Positions 1-6,285 of a DNA stretch of 24,039 nt are shown here, in pieces. The notes beneath the pieces are model-generated. The model worked only from the letters and a program-made list of their open reading frames with translations, had not been told where the DNA came from and searched no databases. Source of the stretch: a virus. The translations under genes were made by a program, and so were the position numbers. The stretch covers positions 1-24,039 of IMG/VR virus record IMGVR_UViG_3300023235_000134, one strand, 5' to 3'. Each line of letters starts with the position of its first letter. Within the stretch, counting starts at the first letter, position 1.

Positions 1-388
1 AGTATTCATACATACCTGTTATGTCGTCCTTGTTAGGAAGCGGCTCACTAACTCTACGGTAGTGTAAACGTGCCATAACTGTTGCGTACCTGAGGTCATA
101 CACAAGCCTGTCCGCGTCTATGTTACCATTGCAATGAAAATTCATTCCTAAAATTGTCATCAAAGACATCCTGCTGTGTATATAATTAATCCAGATATCT
201 TGATGAGTTGCAGGCTCCATTTGGTAAATCCCAAGCGCAGGCCCTTTAATTTGTCTTACATAGGAACCGCCGTTACTCTCTACAGCACAGGTAAAAACCA
301 AAAGCTCGACCGCATCATCGCAATACATTTGCATCGTCGAAAGGGCGGGGGTAATAATTGACTCTCTAAATTGCTCAACGTTTAACAT
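1..388 (-). CDS. SLT/lysozyme-like peptidoglycan hydrolase, probable endolysin (partial, C-terminus off left edge)
   Basis: An open frame runs leftward from ATG at 388 to the window edge without a stop, giving 129 residues. An AAGGA ribosome site lies at 396-400 (minus strand), 7 bases before the ATG, which fixes the start. Residues 35-41 read AVESNGG and residues 49-59 read GPALGIYQMEP. Together they match the ES...G(L/I)xQ.xP layout of soluble lytic transglycosylase/lysozyme-fold enzymes, with Glu37 the likely catalytic acid. No signal peptide or membrane segment is visible, so export would need a holin. It stands alone on the opposite strand to the late genes, behind its own perfect TATAAT box. 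Endolysin is the likely role by inference. A virion-associated lysozyme is possible but less likely given its isolation from the structural genes. The missing C-terminus could hold a cell-wall-binding or other domain. Confidence 0.75.
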   Translation of the reverse strand, partial: MLNVEQFRESIITPALSTMQMYCDDAVELLVFTCAVESNGGSYVRQIKGPALGIYQMEPATHQDIWINYIHSRMSLMTILGMNFHCNGNIDADRLVYDLRYATVMARLHYRRVSEPLPNKDDITGMYEY

Positions 389-415
389 TTTGTAATCCTT
401 GAAATAAGTATTATA
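389..415 (-). promoter_or_regulatory. Candidate promoter -10 box and ribosome site for the minus-strand hydrolase
   Basis: On the minus strand a perfect TATAAT lies at 415-410 and AAGGA at 400-396, ahead of the ATG at 388. The hexamer 17 bases upstream of the -10 is a poor match to TTGACA, so the promoter would be weak, activator-dependent or recognised by a phage-modified polymerase. The 62-base gap 389-450 must also serve the rightward small terminase gene. On that strand only TTGAAA (399-404) stands out, without a well-spaced -10. Confidence 0.4.
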
Positions 416-450
416 CTGACTGGGTAATGATAACACATTAAGGATGTGCC

Positions 451-1041
451 ATGACTAAGCCCGTATTTAACGCAAAGAAAGCATATTTAAATATCGCCAA
501 AGGTGGAACGAAATATCAAGAAGAAAAGCACTGCGTAATGCTATTAAAAATGTTTAATAGCAGCGGCTCAGTAGCAACTTTCTGCAAAGAAGTGAATATA
601 GGTGACTCAACTTTTTGGGACTGGACAAGACGGCATAAAGTCTTTGATGACTGCCATAGATTAGCGGTTATGGTTGCTCACAGTAACTGGGAAGAGGAAG
701 GCGAGATAAACAAAGACAACCCTGAGTTTAACGCTGACCACTGGAAGATAACAGGATCATCAAGATTCAATCTAGGTAAGTCAGCCAGAGTAAGGCTGGG
801 CGTTGACTATAAATCAAACCCGCATCAAATGTTCCAGCACTTAATGAAGCAGGCTGCCGAAGGTGATTTCACAGCAACAGAGCTTAAGCTGTTAATGGAG
901 TCGGTGGGCGCAGGCACAAGAGCATTCGAAACATTCAAACTTCAAAATGAATTAGACGAACTTAAAACTGACTTAGAGAAAATGGGAAGGCACAATGGCG
1001 ACAATATCATCCCAATTGAGAGCACTAAGAAAACAAGTTAA
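451..1041 (+). CDS. Terminase small subunit-like DNA-packaging protein
   Basis: This 196-residue protein starts at ATG 451 behind AAGGATG. The region around residues 38-70 (SGSVATFCKEVNIGDSTFWD onward) reads as a helix-turn-helix of the kind that opens small terminase subunits: a short 'cell type' of helices in which a FCxEVxIxxSTFWxW stretch is followed by an Arg/His-rich turn and a helix ending in Ala/His. The acidic, Lys-rich C-terminal third (about residues 150-180) looks coiled coil, consistent with ring oligomers and contact with the large subunit. Its position at the head of the structural cluster, just before the portal, also fits. The large subunit is not adjacent but sits at 22496-23809. 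The assignment rests on motif and context; sequence divergence among small terminases is high, so another DNA-binding phage protein is possible. Confidence 0.65.
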   Translation: MTKPVFNAKKAYLNIAKGGTKYQEEKHCVMLLKMFNSSGSVATFCKEVNIGDSTFWDWTRRHKVFDDCHRLAVMVAHSNWEEEGEINKDNPEFNADHWKITGSSRFNLGKSARVRLGVDYKSNPHQMFQHLMKQAAEGDFTATELKLLMESVGAGTRAFETFKLQNELDELKTDLEKMGRHNGDNIIPIESTKKTS

Positions 1042-1129
1042 CATACCTTATATTATTAAGTACGTTGATAGATACATTCCCCCAGAAGAATGGGAAGATA
1101 AGGTAATTTACATACATATAACTGTTTAA
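995..1129 (+). CDS. Small hypothetical protein overlapping the terminase small subunit gene end
   Basis: A 44-residue frame starts at ATG 995 inside the preceding gene and ends with TAA at 1127-1129. It begins MATISSQLRALRKQ and contains IPYIIKYVDRYIPPEEW, a well-formed basic-then-acidic sequence rather than random translation. GGGAAGG stands just before the ATG. It overlaps the upstream gene by 47 bases and stops 9 bases before the next ATG (1139), so it exactly fills what would otherwise be the gap 1042-1138. No family is recognised and no membrane segment or motif is seen. Acceptance rests on fit within a tightly packed operon; it could be a chance frame. Confidence 0.45.
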   Translation: MATISSQLRALRKQVNIPYIIKYVDRYIPPEEWEDKVIYIHITV

Positions 1130-1138
1130 GGAGAAGCT

Positions 1139-1414
1139 ATGAGCTGGCTTAGTAAATTTGTAGATAACAACATCACGCACAGCAGCGAAAGACGTGAAGC
1201 AAGAGATAGAGCTGATAAGCAAATCGCAGAATATGACGCACTAAAAGCCGAGACTAAATCAAAAGCCGACCAGCTTGACAGAGAAAAGAAGTATGAAGCG
1301 AATAGAGTCAACGCGAGTAAAGTAAGAAGAATGCGAGGCGGCGCAAGAAAAACAGGATTCTTAAACGAATCAACTGATGATGGTAGAGCGGAATTAGCAG
1401 ATAAATTAGGTTAA
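1139..1414 (+). CDS. Small charged hypothetical protein between terminase small subunit and portal genes
   Basis: This 91-residue protein has a strong ribosome site (TAAGGAG, 1128-1134) before ATG 1139. Residues 16-55 are rich in Arg, Lys, Glu, Asp and Ala with no Pro, predicting one long charged helix or coiled coil. The C-terminal part contains MRRGG-like basic text (VRRMRGGARKTGFLNES). The region ARKTGFLN resembles the short C-terminal tails seen in small proteins encoded next to podovirus portal genes, but no function is known to me. It contains no membrane segment or cysteine. Its location between packaging and portal genes suggests a head-related role by inference only. Confidence 0.7.
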   Translation: MSWLSKFVDNNITHSSERREARDRADKQIAEYDALKAETKSKADQLDREKKYEANRVNASKVRRMRGGARKTGFLNESTDDGRAELADKLG

Positions 1415-1435
1415 AAAATAGCGGAGTCTATAAGA

Positions 1436-3028
1436 ATGTCGCAGGAAATTTTTGATAAAATAAGACGTAGATATAAATCAGCAAAAGCAAATGCAGACTT
1501 ATGGTCTTCGCTGTTAGAGGCTTGTTACTTTCAAGCTGTACCCTTTAGAAATAGATTTTATAATTCAAATCAGCAGCAAGGTGAGGAGAAAAATGCTCGC
1601 CTGTATGACACAACGCTGCCTGAAGCCACAAAAACTTTTGTCTCTAAAATACAAGATGCAATGACGCCACCGCAAACGCAGTGGGGTTTCCTTGAAGTAG
1701 ACAAAGAGTGGTTAAAAGAAGAGCTCGATGAAGCTGAAATATCAAAAGCTCAAGCAGACGTCGATACCTACATGAGGAACCTATTCAAATACATTCATTC
1801 ATCTAACTTTGATGTATCAGTAAATGAAAGTTTCTTTGATTTAGCGATAAGCACAGCCTGCCTGGTAGTGAACCAATACACTGATGAGCAACCCTTACTA
1901 TTCACTTCAATTCCAGCCGATAAGCTATGTATTGAAGAGTCTCTTAACGGAAAGGTTGAGAGTTGGTTTAGAACATGGGATGACATAAAGATTTCCGAGC
2001 TATCAACGCGATGGAAAAAAGCACAGCCCACCGAGCAGATGCTTCAATCGCTTAAAGATGATCCGGAATCAAAGATAAAGAAAGTATATGAGGGTGTATG
2101 CTACTACCCTAACGATAAAAAGAAATATATTTATGGGGTGTGGACTGATGATACTTATTTGTTTTTTGAGCCTTTAGAGTCGAACCCAGCCATTGTTTGG
2201 AGATTCCAGAAAACAAATAATGAAACGTGGGGGCGAGGACCTGTTATGGACGCGCTACCTAGTGCTAGGTCACTTCAAGAAATGGCAAGAATCGAATTAG
2301 CCAGCGCCAACTTAAACACATTTAGACCGTACATGGCCTCAAGTGACGGCGTGTTTAACCCGCACACATTCAAGTTGAGGCCGCTCTCTGTAATACCAAT
2401 CGCCCCCGTTGGCGCTGGCGGAGTATTTCCATTAACGCCACTTCCTGACTCAAGCAACCCTCAGTTTGCGCAATTAACTATAGCCGACTTAAGGCAGCAA
2501 ATTAGAACAGTTATGTATGCTGATGACCACGCAAATACTGATAGTGTTCAGCCGCAAACAGCTACTGAATTACTAATGAAGCAACAAAGTTTAGCTAAAA
2601 AAATTGGGCCTTTGTTTTCAAGACTTCAACACGAGTTCTTAGAGCCGTTGATTGAGCGGTGCTCCTATATTCTTCATAAATCAGGGCACCTCCCAAAGCC
2701 TATGATTGATGGGAGATTAGTTAAGTTTAAGTACCGCTCACCATTAGCGCTTGCAAAAGGCGTTGATGACATTGAGAAGCTAGGAAACTATATAAGGTTC
2801 TTACAAGGAACTATTGGTGAGGACGAAACTAAGATGGTTATAAACCAAGAAGAGCTTCCTTGGTTAGTGGCAGAGAATCTTCAAATCGACCCAAGATATA
2901 TAAGCACACGGGACGAGGTGAAAGAAAAAGCACAGAAGCTATCAGACCAACAGCAGCAAATGATGGCAGCAGAGCAAGCGCAAGGGCAGCCGAGCGACCA
3001 AATGCCACCACCACCAGAAGGGCAATAA
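1436..3028 (+). CDS. Portal (head-to-tail connecting) protein
   Basis: The 530-residue product matches the podovirus portal family known as bacteriophage head-to-tail connecting protein. It has the family's expected length, the opening pattern of a helical N-terminus (residues 1-40) followed by a stretch with Q..PFRNRFY, then LYDTTLPEATKTFVSKIQ, where a DxTxxxAxxxFxxxxQdxxxPP layout is typical, and a later GRGPVMDALPSARSLQEMAR segment characteristic of portal clip/stem regions. The C-terminal 40 residues are rich in Gln, Met and Pro and are probably flexible. Twelve copies would form the DNA entry and exit channel and dock the terminase during packaging and the tail afterwards. The start at 1436 follows GCGGAG. 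The next gene begins one base after the stop codon, implying coupled translation. Confidence 0.92.
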   Translation: MSQEIFDKIRRRYKSAKANADLWSSLLEACYFQAVPFRNRFYNSNQQQGEEKNARLYDTTLPEATKTFVSKIQDAMTPPQTQWGFLEVDKEWLKEELDEAEISKAQADVDTYMRNLFKYIHSSNFDVSVNESFFDLAISTACLVVNQYTDEQPLLFTSIPADKLCIEESLNGKVESWFRTWDDIKISELSTRWKKAQPTEQMLQSLKDDPESKIKKVYEGVCYYPNDKKKYIYGVWTDDTYLFFEPLESNPAIVWRFQKTNNETWGRGPVMDALPSARSLQEMARIELASANLNTFRPYMASSDGVFNPHTFKLRPLSVIPIAPVGAGGVFPLTPLPDSSNPQFAQLTIADLRQQIRTVMYADDHANTDSVQPQTATELLMKQQSLAKKIGPLFSRLQHEFLEPLIERCSYILHKSGHLPKPMIDGRLVKFKYRSPLALAKGVDDIEKLGNYIRFLQGTIGEDETKMVINQEELPWLVAENLQIDPRYISTRDEVKEKAQKLSDQQQQMMAAEQAQGQPSDQMPPPPEGQ

Positions 3029-3343
3029 ATGCAAAATAATGAATTTGGCGATGAGAACTATTTCGATGGCTACAACAAGAGTATTGAGAGCTTAAAAGAT
3101 AAGCCTGAAACGGTGCAAATAGATAAGCTTTTATATGCTGTTTTTGAAACACCTAACGGCAAAGCTTTAATGAGCGAGCTTGAAAGACGATATGTTATCC
3201 CAGGCCTTGCAAGCAGGTCTTCAGCAAACTACAGCGAAGAGCTGATTTACTGTGAAGGCTTTAAAGAAGCGTTTAGATTTATGAAAACATGCATAACCTC
3301 GCATAAACAAAGAATAGCAGTGGAGACTGAAAGTAATGACTGA
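3029..3343 (+). CDS. Bbp19-like structural protein
   Basis: This 104-residue protein begins immediately after the portal stop codon, with GAAGGG in the end of the portal gene as its ribosome site. Residues 30-60 hold LLYAVFETPNGKALMSELER, which follows the VFxTxxGkxvLxxL pattern of the Bbp19 family, and the second half has YCEGFKEAFRFM, equivalent to the family's YxeGqRe segment. Bbp19 was named from Bordetella phage BPP-1, where it belongs to the head gene region. The exact position of the protein in virions is not something the sequence shows. It overlaps the scaffold gene by 8 bases, so the portal, this protein and the scaffold look like one translational unit. Confidence 0.7.
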   Translation: MQNNEFGDENYFDGYNKSIESLKDKPETVQIDKLLYAVFETPNGKALMSELERRYVIPGLASRSSANYSEELIYCEGFKEAFRFMKTCITSHKQRIAVETESND

Positions 3344-4031
3344 TGAATTAATTGATAGCACCTCAGAAGCAGAAGATGCGCCAATCGAGACTCAAGAGCC
3401 AAGTTGGCACTGGGATGAGGGTGTCGCGGGAACGGGTGATAGACCTGACTACCTTGCTTCTAAATTCAAATCCGTTGCTGATGCTGCGAAAAGCTACAAC
3501 CAACTTGAGAAGAAGTTAGGCTCAGCCCCAAAAGAGTATAGCTTTGATATTGCAAAAGACTGGCTAGACCCTGATTTCGAGCCATTAAAAGAAGCAGCGG
3601 CATTCGCTAAAGACAAGCATGTTTCTCAAGATGTTATTGATAATATTCTAGGTGCAGCAACACTATATATGCAGCAAGGACAGGTCGACACTAAGGCGGA
3701 GATTGAAAAACTTGGCCCGGATGGCGCAGAAAGAGCTGAGGTTTTAACAAACTGGGCTAAGTCTAATTTGTCTGAGAGCGCATTTAATACTGTAGTGAAT
3801 ACCTTTGATACCGCAGAAGCAATTAAAGCAATTGAGGAAATTAGATCAATTGCAATGGGGGAATCAACAATGGTACCGCCTGGTAATGATGCCGCTCAAA
3901 ATTCACATGAAAGTATTGGTGATATCCAGCAAGAAATGATTGAAAACCTGGCTAAATATAAGTCTGACCCATCATACAGAAAGCAGCTGACTGCTAAGTT
4001 TGAAAGAGCTACTTCAGGGTTAAGAAAATAA
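3336..4031 (+). CDS. Capsid assembly scaffolding protein
   Basis: This 231-residue acidic protein lies between portal and capsid genes, the standard place for a podovirus scaffold. Residues 1-25 are strongly acidic and disordered. Then comes PDYLASKFKSVADAAKSYNQ followed by LEKKLG, the conserved opening of phage scaffold/capsid-assembly proteins, and a predominantly helical middle with no Cys or Trp after residue about 140. The C-terminal 35 residues are Lys/Arg-rich and helical (around YRKQLTAKFERATSGLRK), as expected for the helix that binds the capsid protein. It would guide procapsid assembly and leave before or during packaging. Its start overlaps the previous gene by 8 bases. The gene is followed by the largest gap of the head region. 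Confidence 0.85.
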   Translation: MTDELIDSTSEAEDAPIETQEPSWHWDEGVAGTGDRPDYLASKFKSVADAAKSYNQLEKKLGSAPKEYSFDIAKDWLDPDFEPLKEAAAFAKDKHVSQDVIDNILGAATLYMQQGQVDTKAEIEKLGPDGAERAEVLTNWAKSNLSESAFNTVVNTFDTAEAIKAIEEIRSIAMGESTMVPPGNDAAQNSHESIGDIQQEMIENLAKYKSDPSYRKQLTAKFERATSGLRK

Positions 4032-4045
4032 ATAGGCAATTTGAG

Positions 4046-4073
4046 TTGATTTATCACTAGGTAGGTTTAGAAT
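4046..4073 (+). promoter_or_regulatory. Candidate promoter upstream of the capsid gene
   Basis: TTGATT (4046-4051) and TAGAAT (4068-4073) are separated by 16 bases and resemble sigma-70 -35 and -10 boxes (4 of 6 and 5 of 6 matches). The site lies in the 161-base gap 4032-4192 between scaffold and capsid genes, where extra transcription of the most abundant virion protein would make sense. In AT-rich DNA such a match may occur by chance, and the -10 overlaps the left arm of the hairpin at 4062-4095. Confidence 0.35.
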
Positions 4074-4095
4074 ATATACATAGGTTCTAAACCTA
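4062..4095 (+). other. Perfect 11-bp inverted repeat (hairpin) in the capsid gene leader
   Basis: TAGGTTTAGAA (4062-4072) and TTCTAAACCTA (4085-4095) are exact reverse complements around a 12-base loop (4073-4084). No T-run follows the right arm (the next bases are ACTAC), so this is not a standard Rho-independent terminator. It sits about 100 bases before the capsid ATG. It could be an operator for a dimeric protein, an RNA processing or stability element that protects the capsid transcript, or a weak attenuator. A shorter imperfect pairing (GGAC/GTCC) is present at about 4102-4123. Confidence 0.6.
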
Positions 4096-4192
4096 ACTAC
4101 ATGGACAACTTGTCTTAGAGTCCGTTCTCGGTAAACTCATATTGATACAAGCCCTGTTAGCACTAAATTCATTTAACTAATAGGGGACAATT

Positions 4193-5023
4193 ATGTCTAT
4201 CTCATTGACAGCAGTACAACAAACAGAGTTTGACTCGCTTGTAAAAGCAGAATACCAATCTTCAGGATTCAAATTAAAAGATGCAATGCGCATGCGTTCA
4301 GATGTTACTGGCTCAGCAGTTGACTTCAGAAAAGTTGGCCAAATCATCGCTAATGCAGCAGCATATCAACAAACTGTAACCGCTCAAGACCCTGGTTATA
4401 GTAAAGCAACTGCAAATCTTCAAAAATATATGGCACCTGTATATGTTGATACCGTCCAAGAGTTAACAGTAAACTTTGACTCAAAAATGGAAAGTGCATT
4501 ATTAGTATCTGATGCTATGGGCAGACGTTGTGACCAAATCAGTATTGACGCTATGACAGCAGACCCAGGTACAACCATCGCTAATGGCGGAACAAACTTC
4601 TCATATACTAAGTATCGTCAAATCCTTGAAAACTTTGATGATAACTCAGTCCCTATGGCTGAAAGATATGTTGCTATGAGCGCAAACAACTTTAGCTCAT
4701 TATTAACAAATCAAGAGTTCACAAATATTGACTTCACATCAAACCGTGTACTTGATAATGCTATGGCTCAAAGATACTTAGGTTTTAACATTATTGTTAT
4801 ACCTAAAATGCTTGAGGGTGGCTTACCTAAAACAGGAAACATCCGTACAGCGTTTGCTTTCCATAAGATGGCTATTGGTAATGCGGTTGGTCATGACTTT
4901 AGAACTGAAATTAACTACGTTGCAGAAAAAGCATCTTATTTAGTGAACGGTATCTTTAGCATGGGTTCTATCGTAATTGATAATGAAGGCGTTATTGCCA
5001 TAGCCTGTGACGAATCAGCTTAA
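4193..5023 (+). CDS. Major capsid protein
   Basis: The 276-residue product has the features of the phage capsid protein family found with head-to-tail connector portals, with an HK97-type fold expected. Hallmarks are the N-terminal helix and the stretch DAMRMRSDVTGSAVDFRKVG, the later VYVDTVQELTVNFDSKMES, a SDAMGRRCDQISIDAM helix, the segment YVAMSANNFSSLLTNQEF (typical of this family where test proteins read vxpxxxxxLL.d..f), and a C-terminal AFHKMAIGNAVGHDFRTEIN followed by MGSIVIDNEGVIAIACDES. AGGGGA precedes the ATG. The length of about 275-300 residues is normal for the family. It is separated from the scaffold by a long leader and followed 10 bases later by the decoration gene. Confidence 0.9.
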   Translation: MSISLTAVQQTEFDSLVKAEYQSSGFKLKDAMRMRSDVTGSAVDFRKVGQIIANAAAYQQTVTAQDPGYSKATANLQKYMAPVYVDTVQELTVNFDSKMESALLVSDAMGRRCDQISIDAMTADPGTTIANGGTNFSYTKYRQILENFDDNSVPMAERYVAMSANNFSSLLTNQEFTNIDFTSNRVLDNAMAQRYLGFNIIVIPKMLEGGLPKTGNIRTAFAFHKMAIGNAVGHDFRTEINYVAEKASYLVNGIFSMGSIVIDNEGVIAIACDESA

Positions 5024-5033
5024 GGAGTAATTT

Positions 5034-5660
5034 ATGACATATAATGTAGATAATTTTTCAAGAGTAAGTGCTGGTGGTAACACAGGTGGTGTTACTGTAG
5101 ATTCTGTTATTTATAACGCGCCTGCTATGTTTTCGTATCGAAGTGCCGGTGATGCTTCAGCTACTATTTCAGCAGCTAATTACTTTGCTGATGCTGTATA
5201 TAGCTTAGCAGTTAGTGACTTAATTTTCTGCCAAGGCAGTGACACATTCCAAGTTTTAAGTGTTGCTACAATTGATAGAGAAGCAGGTACAATTACAACT
5301 TCAAGCACAGGTATTGCTACTTCAGTTGGCACAAGTAATATCGTTGCTGATGCTGTAACCAATGCTAAAATTGCTGATGATGCGGTTTCGCTAGAGAACT
5401 TAGACTCAGGTATTGCGCCAAGTCATATTGTTGTTTATGCGGGCCAACCTACAACAGCAGGCGGCGCAGCAGCAGAAGCAATTACTGTAACTGGCGCAGC
5501 AGCAACTGACCTTGCTTTTGTTGAAATGGTTGATAACGGAACAAACAATACTACTATCGTTAGTGCTGTAGTTACGTTGAATACATTAACCGTAACATTT
5601 AGTGCCAATCCAGGCGCTGATGCGGTAATCAACTATCAGTTATTAAGAGCGGCATCGTAA
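5034..5660 (+). CDS. Capsid decoration / head-fibre-like protein
   Basis: This 208-residue protein is low in charged residues and rich in Ala, Thr, Val and Ser, predicting beta structure. Residues 100-125 contain IVADAVTNAKIADDAVSLEN, a motif common in trimeric phage fibres and head fibres (the ADAVTNAKIADDAV type). The C-terminal domain, about residues 135-208, includes LTVTFSANPGADAVINYQLL and AFVEMVDNGTNNTT, a beta-sandwich layout often seen in proteins coded just after capsid genes in podoviruses and probably forming the outer knob. A strong AAGGAG precedes the ATG. It is likely a surface decoration of the capsid; a minor tail protein is a less likely alternative, because of gene position directly after the capsid gene. 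Confidence 0.65.
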   Translation: MTYNVDNFSRVSAGGNTGGVTVDSVIYNAPAMFSYRSAGDASATISAANYFADAVYSLAVSDLIFCQGSDTFQVLSVATIDREAGTITTSSTGIATSVGTSNIVADAVTNAKIADDAVSLENLDSGIAPSHIVVYAGQPTTAGGAAAEAITVTGAAATDLAFVEMVDNGTNNTTIVSAVVTLNTLTVTFSANPGADAVINYQLLRAAS

Positions 5661-5679
5661 TAAAATAAAGGAGTGGCTA

Positions 5680-6276
5680 ATGAGCTTAACAAAAGTACAA
5701 GTAATCAGTAACAGTTTGGCGATACTTGGCCACTCCCCAATCATCACTTTAGATGATGGGGATGACCTGGTTGTATCGGCTGAGCAAGCCTATGACATGT
5801 TATTACCCTCGGTATTATCCCAAACAAGCTGGAGATTCGCGGTTCAGATACAGCAGCTATCTCAAACGACAGAGACGCTTCCTTCCTACGTGCCGTGGGA
5901 ATATGTATACCTACTACCAGCAGACTTCATTAAAACTATACGAGTCTTTCCTCAGTCCTATGACTGGGAGATTTTTGAAAGCAGAAAAATATACGCTAAT
6001 ATCTCATCAGACTTTTACATGGAGTACGTCTTTCAGCCAGACGAGTCATATATACCTTTGTATTTTTGGCATTACTTTACTCATGAAATAGCAAGTTACT
6101 TAGCGCTAAGCAACGCACAAAAACCAGAATTTTATAACGCTATTGAGACAAAGAAAGCGATACTATTTAGCATGGCCGCAGCAGCTGACTCTCAAAATAG
6201 GCCGCAATCAAGCCAGGTGGACTTCCCAGTGCTGAGCTCAAGATATGTATCTGGTCTAGATAACAACGCAAGATAA
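5680..6276 (+). CDS. Tail tubular protein A-like (T7 gp11-type gatekeeper)
   Basis: This 198-residue protein is close to the size of T7 gp11. It carries family marks: an N-terminal helix with SNSLAILGHSPI, the LLPSVLSQTSWRFAV segment (family pattern .lp..L...pW.FA), then VPWEYVYLLPADFIKTIRV (P.W.YaY.LPaDflr...), and Y.F.PDES.IP..FW.Y...eiA.yLA, equivalent to the downstream helical adaptor part. In T7 this protein forms the ring joining the portal to the nozzle. AAAGGAG precedes the ATG. The following gene starts 9 bases after its stop codon, and the two are expected to assemble together. Confidence 0.88.
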   Translation: MSLTKVQVISNSLAILGHSPIITLDDGDDLVVSAEQAYDMLLPSVLSQTSWRFAVQIQQLSQTTETLPSYVPWEYVYLLPADFIKTIRVFPQSYDWEIFESRKIYANISSDFYMEYVFQPDESYIPLYFWHYFTHEIASYLALSNAQKPEFYNAIETKKAILFSMAAAADSQNRPQSSQVDFPVLSSRYVSGLDNNAR

Positions 6277-6285
6277 GGATTATTG

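Noticed and set aside
176-361. Plus-strand frame of 61 codons
   Set aside because: It lies entirely within the minus-strand hydrolase gene, whose motif-bearing sequence is clearly the real one; the plus frame has no ribosome site and low-quality composition.
4062-4095. Hairpin as a Rho-independent terminator
   Set aside because: The stem is perfect but AT-rich and is not followed by a run of T, so I list it as a regulatory or processing element instead.
5753-6091. Second plus-strand frame of 112 codons inside the gp11-like gene
   Set aside because: Alternative-frame shadow; the overlapping gp11-like protein carries all the family motifs and a strong ribosome site.
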